Shown: positions 1-7,578 of the stretch, in pieces
Layout of the letters: each line of letters opens with the position of its first letter
How positions within the stretch are numbered: position 1 is the first letter of the stretch
Assembly: GCA_017989485.1 (NCBI GenBank)
Contig: JAGNPU010000023.1
Coordinates: 1 to 11,522 of the forward strand
Reading direction: 5' to 3'
Origin: Neisseriaceae bacterium
GTDB lineage: Bacteria > Pseudomonadota > Gammaproteobacteria > Burkholderiales > Neisseriaceae
DNA: 11,522 nucleotides
Translations under genes and position numbers: made by a program
Notes under the pieces: generated by a model
Told to the model about the DNA's origin: nothing
What the model saw: the letters and a program-made list of their open reading frames with translations, nothing else
Database searches by the model: none

Positions 1-1473
1 GCCACCTTCTTGTTGAACGAGAAGCGCTCTGAGCTGTTTAGCCTAGAAGAGCGTTTGGACGTGGGCGTTTTGCTGATTCCAAATACGCATTTGGAAACCC
101 CGCATTATGAAATCACCCGCGTGCGCACCGATGATGTTGAAGAGTCGGTGACGCCAAGCTATCAGCGTGTGAACAAGCCGGAAGAAGATGAGACTGTGGT
201 GCGCGCGGGTAAAAAAGTGGAGCGCCAAGAGCCAGCGGTGAAAGGGATACGTCCTGCCCAGCCAGCGCCGTTGACCGAAGAAAAAACCGTGTCGCTGTTT
301 GCCAAAATTGGTGCCTGGATTAAAGGCCTATTGGGCGAAAAAGAAGAAGAGGCCGAGAAGCCTAAAGGGGGCGCGCAGCAACAACGTCGCACACCTTATG
401 GCAAGCGTCAGAATAACCGTCGCCAACAGGGTCAGCGTTCAGGCGATAAGGCTGAATCTGCATCCGGTAACGACAGACGTCAAGGCCAAAACAAGGCCGC
501 AGAGGGCGACAAGCAGCAAGAGCGCGCCCCGCGTAAAGACCGTAATGCGGGCAATGGCCAAGGCAATGCCCAGCAAAAAACGGAGCAAGGTCAAGGCCAA
601 AGCAAAGAGCGCCAGGGCGACAAGCGTCAAAACCCACGCAATAACGACAAGCGTCAGCAAGGCCAGCGTGTGCAAGATGACCAGCGTCAGGCCGACAAGG
701 TAGAAAAAGCACAGCCGGTTGTGGCCGAGCAGCAGGAGCAGGGCGCAGAGCAGGCGCAAGGCACCGAGCGTCGTCGTCGTCGCAATAATCGTCGCGACCG
801 CAAGCCGGATGAGCAAAATGGTCAGGTTCAAGGCCAAGAGCAAGACGTGAGTCAAGAAGCCCCGTTGGTGATTAACCTGGCCGAAGGCAATGTGGCTCAG
901 GCTGACGATCAGCGCCCAGAGCAAGACAAAGGCAATCGTCGCGAAGGCGGTCATAACCGTCGCCGTCGTAACAATCGCGGTCGTCCTGCCACGGCAAACT
1001 ATTTGATTCGCCGCATCGACATTCATGCCGTGGGTGATCAGGTTCGTGCTGCGGTAGACCATATTTACCAAGGTAAGCTGGTTGTGGTGGCCGAGCAGGC
1101 ACCCGTTGCCGCCGTAGCGCCTGTGGTGGCTGCGCCGGTTGTGGTTGAGGCCGTAGTGGCCAAAGCCGAGATCGTTCAGCCTGTCGCCGTAGAGGCGGTC
1201 GCAGCGGCGCCTGTCGTGGCCGTGGCTGAAGTGGTTGCCGAAGTGGTGGCGGTTAAGGCCGCGCCTAAGGTTGAGGCCAAGCCAGCAGCGCCGATGGATT
1301 TGGGTAGCTTGGTGATGGTGGAGACCAAGTCGGCCGCGCCGGTTGCTGCGCCTGCAGTGGCTGCTGCACCGGTAAAACGTCGTTCGGATATTTTGGCCGC
1401 GCAAAAAGTGGCTGCTGAGGATGCGCCTCAAGCAGTTGTTTTAAAACAGGTTGAAACCCAAGCAGACGATTAA
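1..1473 (+). CDS. rne: Ribonuclease E, C-terminal part (5' end off the left edge)
   Basis: Endoribonuclease that starts mRNA decay and matures rRNA and tRNA; its C-terminal half is the degradosome scaffold on the inner membrane. The frame is open from base 1, and the first residues (ATFLLNEKRS, then a PNxxLETPHYE segment) match the end of the RNase E catalytic half, so the gene begins upstream. An amphipathic helix follows at about 289-339 (SLFAKIGAWIKGLLGE), in the place and style of the RNase E membrane-targeting sequence. Next comes a Q/N/K/R-rich disordered stretch with an arginine-rich cluster near 767-803 (RRRRRNNRRDR) and a second near 955-985, typical RNA-binding segments. A short less-biased segment (about 995-1090) precedes a Val/Ala/Pro-rich tail. 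Partner-binding microdomains for enolase or PNPase cannot be assigned by eye. The gene ends 74 bases before tRNA-Asn. The family is secure; the tail's partners are unknown. Confidence 0.93.
   Translation, partial: ATFLLNEKRSELFSLEERLDVGVLLIPNTHLETPHYEITRVRTDDVEESVTPSYQRVNKPEEDETVVRAGKKVERQEPAVKGIRPAQPAPLTEEKTVSLFAKIGAWIKGLLGEKEEEAEKPKGGAQQQRRTPYGKRQNNRRQQGQRSGDKAESASGNDRRQGQNKAAEGDKQQERAPRKDRNAGNGQGNAQQKTEQGQGQSKERQGDKRQNPRNNDKRQQGQRVQDDQRQADKVEKAQPVVAEQQEQGAEQAQGTERRRRRNNRRDRKPDEQNGQVQGQEQDVSQEAPLVINLAEGNVAQADDQRPEQDKGNRREGGHNRRRRNNRGRPATANYLIRRIDIHAVGDQVRAAVDHIYQGKLVVVAEQAPVAAVAPVVAAPVVVEAVVAKAEIVQPVAVEAVAAAPVVAVAEVVAEVVAVKAAPKVEAKPAAPMDLGSLVMVETKSAAPVAAPAVAAAPVKRRSDILAAQKVAAEDAPQAVVLKQVETQADD
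618..656 (+). repeat. 12-bp direct repeat pair in the rne linker
   Basis: CGACAAGCGTCA occurs at 618-629 and again at 645-656, in the same reading frame. It lies in the Gln/Lys/Arg-rich disordered part of RNase E, among looser variants of CAAGGCCA. It probably reflects low-complexity coding sequence grown by small duplications, not a regulatory site. Confidence 0.5.
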
Positions 1474-1483
1474 GCACGCTGCG

Positions 1484-1516
1484 CCCGTCAAAAAGTTCAT
1501 GAAAACGCTTGACGGG
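1484..1516 (+). other. Hairpin after rne overlapping the tRNA-Asn promoter
   Basis: CCCGTCAA (1484-1491) and TTGACGGG (1509-1516) form an 8-bp perfect inverted repeat with a 17-base loop, starting 11 bases after the rne stop. No T-run follows, so it is not a standard intrinsic terminator; it could protect the rne mRNA 3' end or aid Rho-type termination. Its right arm contains the -35 box of the tRNA promoter. Confidence 0.55.
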
Positions 1517-1537
1517 TAGGCTGGGGCTTACTATAAT
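1509..1537 (+). promoter_or_regulatory. Sigma-70 promoter of tRNA-Asn
   Basis: TTGACG (1509-1514) and a perfect TATAAT (1532-1537) are separated by 17 bases, close to the ideal sigma-70 promoter. The predicted start near 1544 would leave a leader of only about four bases before the tRNA, so RNase P would remove very little. No other candidate lies nearby. Confidence 0.85.
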
Positions 1538-1547
1538 GCGCTCCTAT

Positions 1548-1623
1548 TCCCTGATAGCTCAGTCGGTAGAGCGACGGACTGTTAATCCGCAGGTCCCTGG
1601 TTCGAGCCCAGGTCGGGGAGCCA
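1548..1623 (+). tRNA. tRNA-Asn (GTT), CCA encoded
   Basis: A 76-base cloverleaf. The acceptor TCCCTGA pairs with TCGGGGA through seven pairs including one T-G; the D-arm has AGCTCAGTCGGTAGAGC; the anticodon loop CTGTTAA gives anticodon GTT; the T-arm has GGTTCGAGCCC. The discriminator is G and CCA is encoded at 1621-1623. It decodes AAC and AAU. A terminator follows directly, so this is a single-tRNA transcription unit. Confidence 0.98.
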
Positions 1624-1628
1624 AATTC

Positions 1629-1659
1629 AAAAGCCACGCTGATGCGTGGCTTTTTCTTT
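1629..1659 (+). terminator. Intrinsic terminator of tRNA-Asn
   Basis: GCCACGC (1633-1639) and GCGTGGC (1644-1650) pair around a TGAT loop. Upstream A residues extend the stem against TTTTTCTTT from 1651. This is a classic Rho-independent terminator starting six bases after the tRNA, and it insulates the tRNA from groES. Confidence 0.92.
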
Positions 1660-1719
1660 GCCTGTCGTTTGCGTAGGGGTGATGGGCAGGGGGATTCTTA
1701 GGGCGTCGCTGGGCTGCTG

Positions 1720-1768
1720 AAAAAAATTAATCACGGCCTCTTGAATTCTGATGGTTCCCCCCGATATA
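1720..1768 (+). promoter_or_regulatory. Probable heat-shock (sigma-32) promoter of groESL
   Basis: CTTGAA (1740-1745) is followed after 13 bases by CCCCGATATA (1759-1768). This resembles the RpoH promoter pattern CTTGAA-N13/14-CCCCATNT, with one deviation in the -10 element. An A7 tract with ATTAAT (1720-1731) sits where an UP element would lie, about 45-53 bases before the predicted start near 1773. That start gives a 5' leader of roughly 110 bases. No CIRCE repeat (TTAGCACTC-N9-GAGTGCTAA) is visible, so control by HrcA is not supported. Start sites are inferred. Confidence 0.7.
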
Positions 1769-1785
1769 GCCTACATGATGAATTT

Positions 1786-1800
1786 TTAAACATGGTTTAA
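1786..1800 (+). repeat. Short palindrome in the groE leader
   Basis: TTAAAC-ATG-GTTTAA is a 6-bp perfect inverted repeat with a 3-base centre, about 15 bases after the predicted sigma-32 start. It could be an operator or a weak RNA hairpin; being AT-rich, chance is also plausible. Confidence 0.3.
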
Positions 1801-1825
1801 GGCTTAGCCCCTAACTGTGTTGATT

Positions 1826-1856
1826 TTGACAAGTGAAAGCCACGGTGTGGTATTCC
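1826..1856 (+). promoter_or_regulatory. Possible sigma-70 promoter of groESL
   Basis: A perfect TTGACA (1826-1831) stands 19 bases before TATTCC (1851-1856), which is preceded by TG plus one base as in extended -10 promoters. A start near 1863 would give a leader of about 20 bases carrying the GGAG ribosome site. It may supply basal expression beside the heat-shock promoter. The spacer is long and the -10 imperfect, so this is tentative. Confidence 0.4.
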
Positions 1857-1883
1857 TTAACTGTTTTTAATTTGGAGAAATTA

Positions 1884-2171
1884 ATGTCTATCCGTCCTTT
1901 ACATGATCGTGTTGTGATTAAACGTTTGGAAGCAGAAGAAACCACTGCTTCAGGTATCGTACTGGCAGGTTCTGCTGTAGAAAAACCTGATATGGGTGAA
2001 GTCATTGCCGTTGGCAATGGCAAGATTCTGGACAACGGTGAGCGCCGTGCTTTAGACGTTAAAGTCGGCGACAAAGTGATTTTCGGTAAGTATGCAGGCC
2101 AGGCCGTTAAGGTTGAAGGCGAAGAAGTTTTGGTGATGCGCGAAGAAGACATCATGGGTGTGATGGCCTAA
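1884..2171 (+). CDS. groES: GroES co-chaperonin (10 kDa)
   Basis: The seven-fold lid of the GroEL folding chamber in the cytoplasm. The 95-residue length is standard. [14 protein letters not shown] is the family N-terminus, and the mobile loop carries the Ile25-Val26-Leu27 tripeptide that binds the GroEL apical domain. The chosen ATG has GGAG (1874-1877) six bases upstream; an in-frame ATG at 1833 would add 17 residues not found in GroES and lies within the likely promoter. It is followed by groEL after 60 bases with no terminator, so the two are cotranscribed. The heat-shock-type promoter upstream suggests RpoH control. Confidence 0.97.
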   Translation: MSIRPLHDRVVIKRLEAEETTASGIVLAGSAVEKPDMGEVIAVGNGKILDNGERRALDVKVGDKVIFGKYAGQAVKVEGEEVLVMREEDIMGVMA

Positions 2172-2210
2172 GGCCTGAAGACCATACCAACCAAACTGAT
2201 TAAACTGTAA

Positions 2211-3875
<1,665 letters not shown>

Positions 3876-3893
3876 GTCTTTTGCCCAATATGC

Positions 3894-3922
3894 TTACAAA
3901 GCAGGCAAAACCCCACTATAAT
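3894..3922 (+). promoter_or_regulatory. Candidate nif3 promoter with its -10 in the terminator loop
   Basis: A perfect TATAAT (3917-3922) forms most of the loop of the groEL terminator. Seventeen bases upstream is TTACAA (3894-3899), a weak -35 sharing three of six bases with TTGACA. The predicted start near 3929 would give a 20-base leader to the ATG at 3949 or about eight bases to the ATG at 3937. It is otherwise unclear how nif3 is transcribed past a strong terminator. Confidence 0.5.
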
Positions 3923-3936
3923 GGTGGGGTTTTTTT
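3907..3936 (+). terminator. Intrinsic terminator of groESL
   Basis: CCCCAC (3911-3916) and GTGGGG (3924-3929) form the stem, with A4 before it and T7 (3930-3936) after it, 32 bases past the groEL stop. The 7-base loop is TATAATG. The T-run abuts an ATG of the next gene, so terminator, promoter and start region are compressed together. Confidence 0.88.
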
Positions 3937-3948
3937 ATGGAATCTGTT

Positions 3949-4695
3949 ATGGATAGGCAAAAACTGTTGTCCTGGTGTGACGAGCGCTTGCGCGTCAATG
4001 CCTATAAGGACTATGCGCCCAATGGGCTGCAGGTTGAGGGCCGGTGCGACATCAACACCATTGTGCTTGCCGTCACCGCCAGTCAGGCGGCGATTGACCA
4101 TGCGATTCAGGTCGGCGCCGACATGCTGTTGGTGCATCACGGCCTGTTTTGGAAGAGCGAGCCGGTGCCCATCATCGGCTGGAAAAAGCAGCGGATTGCG
4201 GCTTTATTGGCGCATGACATCAATATGGTGGGGTTTCACCTGCCGTTGGATGCGCATGAAACCTTGGGCAACAACGCCCAGCTGGCTCGGGTATGTGGTT
4301 GGACGGTTGAGGCACAGGTGGGGGATCAAGGCTTAATTATGCTAGGAAAAACCGAATCTGCTAATTCCTTAACAGAATTTCTGGATCAGTTGGAGACTAG
4401 CCTGAAACGCAAGCCTTTAGGCATAGGCAGACCTGACAAGATCATTAATAAATTAGCATGGTGCACGGGTGGGGCGCAGGGTTATTTTCAGACGGCCATA
4501 GATTTGGGTGTCGATGCGTTCATTACCGGAGAGGTGTCTGAAGCCCAATACCATTTGGCGCAAGAATGCGATGTGGCCTTTATTTCAGCGGGTCACCACG
4601 CAACCGAACGCTATGGTGTGCAAGCCTTGGGCGAAGAGATTAGTCGGACTTTTGGCATCACCTGCCAGTTTTTCGACGAACAAAACCCTGTTTAA
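3949..4695 (+). CDS. Nif3/YbgI-family dinuclear-metal protein (DUF34)
   Basis: A member of the Nif3-like family (COG0327), often labelled GTP cyclohydrolase 1 type 2; its physiological reaction is unsettled. Family blocks are clear: DYAPNGLQVEG, VTASQAAIDHA, LLVHHGLFWK, FHLPLDAHETLGNN, WCTGGAQGYF, DAFITGEVSE and SAGHHATER. From this start the metal ligands fall at His63, His64, Asp101, His216 and Glu220, nearly the E. coli YbgI numbering (63, 64, 101, 215, 219). That favours the ATG at 3949, which has GGA seven bases upstream, over the in-frame ATG at 3937 (four residues longer). The 248-residue length is normal. It is probably cytoplasmic and has its own candidate promoter in the groEL terminator loop. 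No clear terminator is seen before petA. Confidence 0.9.
   Translation: MDRQKLLSWCDERLRVNAYKDYAPNGLQVEGRCDINTIVLAVTASQAAIDHAIQVGADMLLVHHGLFWKSEPVPIIGWKKQRIAALLAHDINMVGFHLPLDAHETLGNNAQLARVCGWTVEAQVGDQGLIMLGKTESANSLTEFLDQLETSLKRKPLGIGRPDKIINKLAWCTGGAQGYFQTAIDLGVDAFITGEVSEAQYHLAQECDVAFISAGHHATERYGVQALGEEISRTFGITCQFFDEQNPV
4487..4498 (-). other. DNA uptake sequence-like word
   Basis: The minus strand reads TGGCCGTCTGAA. Its last ten bases equal the neisserial DUS GCCGTCTGAA, and it matches the 12-base AG-DUS dialect (AGGCCGTCTGAA) at 11 of 12 positions. It lies inside the Nif3-family gene, encoding Phe-Gln-Thr-Ala. It is the only full copy seen, so chance is possible. Confidence 0.45.
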
Positions 4696-4739
4696 AGTCA
4701 AGATTTTAAGCTAAAGCTGGTTTTAATCAAAATAAGACT

Positions 4740-4768
4740 TTAAGCAATAGGGTAAAATCATGTAGAAT
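4740..4768 (+). promoter_or_regulatory. Weak candidate promoter of petABC
   Basis: In the AT-rich gap after the Nif3-family gene, TTAAGC (4740-4745) and TAGAAT (4763-4768) are 17 bases apart, each a partial match to sigma-70 boxes; TAAAAT at 4753 is an alternative -10. The predicted start near 4775 gives a leader of about 40 bases. Low certainty, but a promoter is expected here because the next gene opens an operon. Confidence 0.35.
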
Positions 4769-4815
4769 CCATTGGTTTCAATGGCTCGGTATTCCAAAAA
4801 TTAGGATGACTGATA

Positions 4816-5403
4816 ATGAATGATCAACAACAAGTAAATCAAGGCCGTCGCCGGTTTTTAACTTTGGCGACGGGGGCGGCAGGCGGTGTGGCTGCTTTGA
4901 GTGCAGTAGGGGTTTTTGTGGCTAGCTGGACGCCTTCTGAGCGTGCCAAAGCGGCCGGTGCACCCGTAGAAGTAGACTTTAGTAAAGTAGAATCTGGTCA
5001 ATTGATCACCGTAGAGTGGCAAGGCAAACCTGTTTGGGTGCTCAACCGCAGCGCCGAACAGCAAAAAGAGCTGCCGACGCTAAACGGTACGCTGGCAGAC
5101 CCAGCATCAGAGGTGGAGCATCAGCCAGAGTATTGTAAAAATGAACTGCGCTCTATCAAGCCAGAACTGTTTGTGGCCATTGGTATTTGTACCCATTTGG
5201 GCTGCTCACCAACCTTCCGTCCTGATTTGGCACCAGCCGACTTGGGTCCTGATTGGAAGGGTGGCTTTTTCTGTCCTTGTCACGGTTCTAAGTTTGACTT
5301 GGCTGGTCGCGTCTACAAAGGTGTGCCAGCGCCCACGAACTTAGTCATTCCACCTTACAAGTATATTAACGAAACCACGCTATTAGTGGGCTCTGATGAA
5401 TAA
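4816..5403 (+). CDS. petA: Rieske iron-sulfur subunit of cytochrome bc1
   Basis: Carries electrons from ubiquinol at the Qo site to cytochrome c1, with its soluble domain on the periplasmic side. The N-terminus has a Tat-type motif (GRRRFL, residues about 10-15) followed by a hydrophobic helix (about 18-38) that also serves as membrane anchor. The 2Fe-2S domain has both boxes: CTHLGC (125-130) and CPCHGS (153-158). By family precedent the cluster ligands are Cys125, His127, Cys153 and His156, with a Cys130-Cys155 disulfide. AGGA (4803-4806) precedes the ATG by nine bases. The 195-residue length is normal. It is first in petABC, 15 bases before petB. Confidence 0.97.
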   Translation: MNDQQQVNQGRRRFLTLATGAAGGVAALSAVGVFVASWTPSERAKAAGAPVEVDFSKVESGQLITVEWQGKPVWVLNRSAEQQKELPTLNGTLADPASEVEHQPEYCKNELRSIKPELFVAIGICTHLGCSPTFRPDLAPADLGPDWKGGFFCPCHGSKFDLAGRVYKGVPAPTNLVIPPYKYINETTLLVGSDE

Positions 5404-5418
5404 GGGAACGGATAAGCT

Positions 5419-6765
5419 ATGAGTACGAATAACAGCAAGTTGCAAGCTTTGCTCGGTTGGGTAGACGATCGTTTTCCGCTGTCGAAAATGATGAAAGAGC
5501 ACGTAACGGAATATTACGCGCCTAAAAACTTTAACTTTTGGTATTTCTTTGGCTCTTTGGCCATGTTGGTGTTGGTGATCCAAATTGTGAGTGGTATTTT
5601 CTTGACCATGAACTACAAGCCAGACGGTACCTTAAACGGTGCTGGCCTGCCGGTGGCGTTTGCCTCTGTGGAATACATCATGCGTGACGTTTCGGGTGGT
5701 TGGTTGATTCGCTACATGCACTCAACCGGCGCATCCATGTTCTTCGTGGTGATCTACCTACACATGTTCCGTGGTTTGATCTACGGTTCATTTAAAAAGC
5801 CCCGTGAATTGGTTTGGGTATTTGGCTCATTAATCTTCTTGTGCCTGATGGCCGAGGCCTTTATGGGTTATTTACTGCCTTGGGGACAAATGTCCTTCTG
5901 GGGCGCGCAGGTGATTATTAACCTGTTCTCAGCCATTCCCGTGATTGGCCCTGATTTGTCTGTTTGGATTCGTGGTGACTTTAACGTTTCTGACGTGACC
6001 TTAAACCGTTTCTTCGCTTTACACGTGATTGCCATCCCCTTGATTTTGGTTGGCCTCGTGGTGGCGCATTTGATCGCCCTTCATGAAGTGGGTTCAAACA
6101 ACCCTGATGGCGTTGAAATTAAAGCCATTAAAGACGAAAACGGCATTCCTAAAGACGGTATTCCTTTCCATCCTTACTACACTGTAAAAGACATTGTGGG
6201 CGTTGTGGTGTTCTTAATCGTCTTTAGTGGCATTTTGTTCTTCCTGCCTGAAGGCGGTGGTTTCTTCCTAGAAGCGCCTAACTTCGACCCAGCAGACCCA
6301 ATGAAGACGCCTGCCCATATTGCACCGGTTTGGTATTTCACGCCTTACTATGCGATTTTGCGCGCGATTCCGTCTTTCTTAGGGACGCAGGTTTGGGGTG
6401 TGTTGGGTATGGGTGCTGCCGTGGTGTTGATTGCCCTATTGCCTTGGTTGGATCGCTCACCTGTTAAATCTGTCCGCTACCGTGGCCCGATCTACAAAAC
6501 GATGTTGGTGTTGTTCATCATCTCGTTCATCGGCTTGGGTATTTTGGGTGCGATTCCAGCAACTGACTTGCGGACCATCGTGTCTCGCGTCCTGTCAGTG
6601 GTGTATTTTGTGTTCTTCTTGGGCATGCCTATTTACACCAAAATGGATAAAGTTAAACCAGTACCTGAACGTGTGACCATGAGTTCAACCAGCAACAAAA
6701 TCAAGTTCTTGATTTATGTGGTGGTGACCCTTGTGGGTGCGTACTTGTTCGGTCAGTTTATTTAA
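5419..6765 (+). CDS. petB: Cytochrome b subunit of cytochrome bc1
   Basis: Integral membrane core of complex III, holding hemes bL and bH and the Qo and Qi quinone sites. At 448 residues it is a full-length proteobacterial cytochrome b with eight core helices, an extended loop after the SNNPDG motif and an extra C-terminal helix. The helix B heme ligands are His101 and His115; those of helix D are His202 and His217, 15 residues apart, against 14 in bovine and alpha-proteobacterial proteins. The Qo motif is PVWY (303-306) instead of PEWY, the form reported for beta- and gamma-proteobacteria. GGA (5410-5412) precedes the start. Only ten bases separate it from petC. Confidence 0.97.
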   Translation: MSTNNSKLQALLGWVDDRFPLSKMMKEHVTEYYAPKNFNFWYFFGSLAMLVLVIQIVSGIFLTMNYKPDGTLNGAGLPVAFASVEYIMRDVSGGWLIRYMHSTGASMFFVVIYLHMFRGLIYGSFKKPRELVWVFGSLIFLCLMAEAFMGYLLPWGQMSFWGAQVIINLFSAIPVIGPDLSVWIRGDFNVSDVTLNRFFALHVIAIPLILVGLVVAHLIALHEVGSNNPDGVEIKAIKDENGIPKDGIPFHPYYTVKDIVGVVVFLIVFSGILFFLPEGGGFFLEAPNFDPADPMKTPAHIAPVWYFTPYYAILRAIPSFLGTQVWGVLGMGAAVVLIALLPWLDRSPVKSVRYRGPIYKTMLVLFIISFIGLGILGAIPATDLRTIVSRVLSVVYFVFFLGMPIYTKMDKVKPVPERVTMSSTSNKIKFLIYVVVTLVGAYLFGQFI

Positions 6766-6775
6766 GGGTAGGCAA

Positions 6776-7561
6776 ATGAAAAATAAATTAAAAGCTTTAT
6801 TGGTTGCCGCCGCCATGGTACTGCCTGTTGCTCAGGTAAGTGCCGCCGGTGCTGCCGTTACTGAAAAAGTGAACATTGATTTGGGCAACCAGGCTGGTTT
6901 GCAACGTGGTGCCCAGATCTTTACCAACTACTGTTTGTCTTGTCACTCTGCCAGCAATATGCGGTTTAATCGTTTGACGGATTTAGGCTTGACCGAAGAT
7001 CAGATTAAAGACAACCTCATGTTCACGACGGACAAAATTGGCGACACCATGATTGGTGCTTTGGCGCCGGAAGACGCCAAAGAATGGTTTGGCTCTGTGC
7101 CGCCTGATTTGTCTTTGATTGCGCGTTCTCGTGGTGCGGATTATCTGTACGCCTACATGCGTGGGTTCTATAAAGATCCTTCACGCCCATCGGGCTGGAA
7201 CAACACCACATTTGATAAAGTGGGCATGCCTCACGTATTATGGGAACAGCAAGGCGTTCGTGCGGTAGAACTTGATGACAAAGGCGCACCGGTTTGGGAG
7301 AAAAACCAAGCGGGCGTGCTCGAGCCTAAGTTGTACTGGGAGCGTACGGGCTTACATACCCGTGCGATTGATGAGACCCGTGTCGTGACGGCTGAGTACG
7401 ATCAGTACGTGACGGACTTGGTGAACTATTTGGTGTACATGGGTGAGCCAGCGTTGTTGAAACGCAAACAGATCGGTTACGGTGTGTTGATGTTCTTGCT
7501 GGTGATCATGTTGCCATTGGCGTACTTCCTGAAGAAAGAATACTGGAAAGACGTTCATTAA
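6776..7561 (+). CDS. petC: Cytochrome c1 subunit of cytochrome bc1
   Basis: Membrane-anchored c-type cytochrome that takes electrons from the Rieske cluster and passes them to soluble cytochrome c or an oxidase. The 261-residue protein has a Sec signal peptide (MKNKLKALLVAAAMVLPVAQ, cut near Ala23), a CLSCH heme site at 53-57, a VPPDLSLIARSRG block and a GMPHVL segment whose Met151 is the likely sixth heme ligand. A single C-terminal helix (about 234-252) ends in positive residues. The chosen ATG follows an AGG-type ribosome site and sits ten bases after petB; the frame is open upstream inside petB, but that extension would precede the signal peptide. It is last of petABC. Confidence 0.97.
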   Translation: MKNKLKALLVAAAMVLPVAQVSAAGAAVTEKVNIDLGNQAGLQRGAQIFTNYCLSCHSASNMRFNRLTDLGLTEDQIKDNLMFTTDKIGDTMIGALAPEDAKEWFGSVPPDLSLIARSRGADYLYAYMRGFYKDPSRPSGWNNTTFDKVGMPHVLWEQQGVRAVELDDKGAPVWEKNQAGVLEPKLYWERTGLHTRAIDETRVVTAEYDQYVTDLVNYLVYMGEPALLKRKQIGYGVLMFLLVIMLPLAYFLKKEYWKDVH

Positions 7562-7578
7562 TCTGATAAAGAGTTTAA

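Noticed and set aside
439..1431. Open frame of 330 codons on the minus strand inside rne
   Set aside because: It mirrors the repetitive codons of the RNase E tail; the product is a His/Arg/Leu-rich string with no domain, and rne is certain on the other strand.
1833..1883. Upstream in-frame ATG giving a longer GroES
   Set aside because: The extra 17 residues are absent from GroES, and the ATG at 1884 has a proper GGAG site.
2165..2175. GGCCT-A-AGGCC palindrome over the groES stop codon
   Set aside because: The one-base centre cannot form a normal RNA loop and there is no T-run; likely chance.
4523..4542. GGTGTCTGAA as a second uptake word
   Set aside because: Only 8 of 12 bases match the nearest dialect (TGCCTGTCTGAA), and it lies in the conserved GEVSE codons of the Nif3-family gene.
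6731..6775. Longer frame for petC starting inside petB
   Set aside because: It would place unrelated residues before a clear signal peptide; the ATG at 6776 follows petB at operon spacing.
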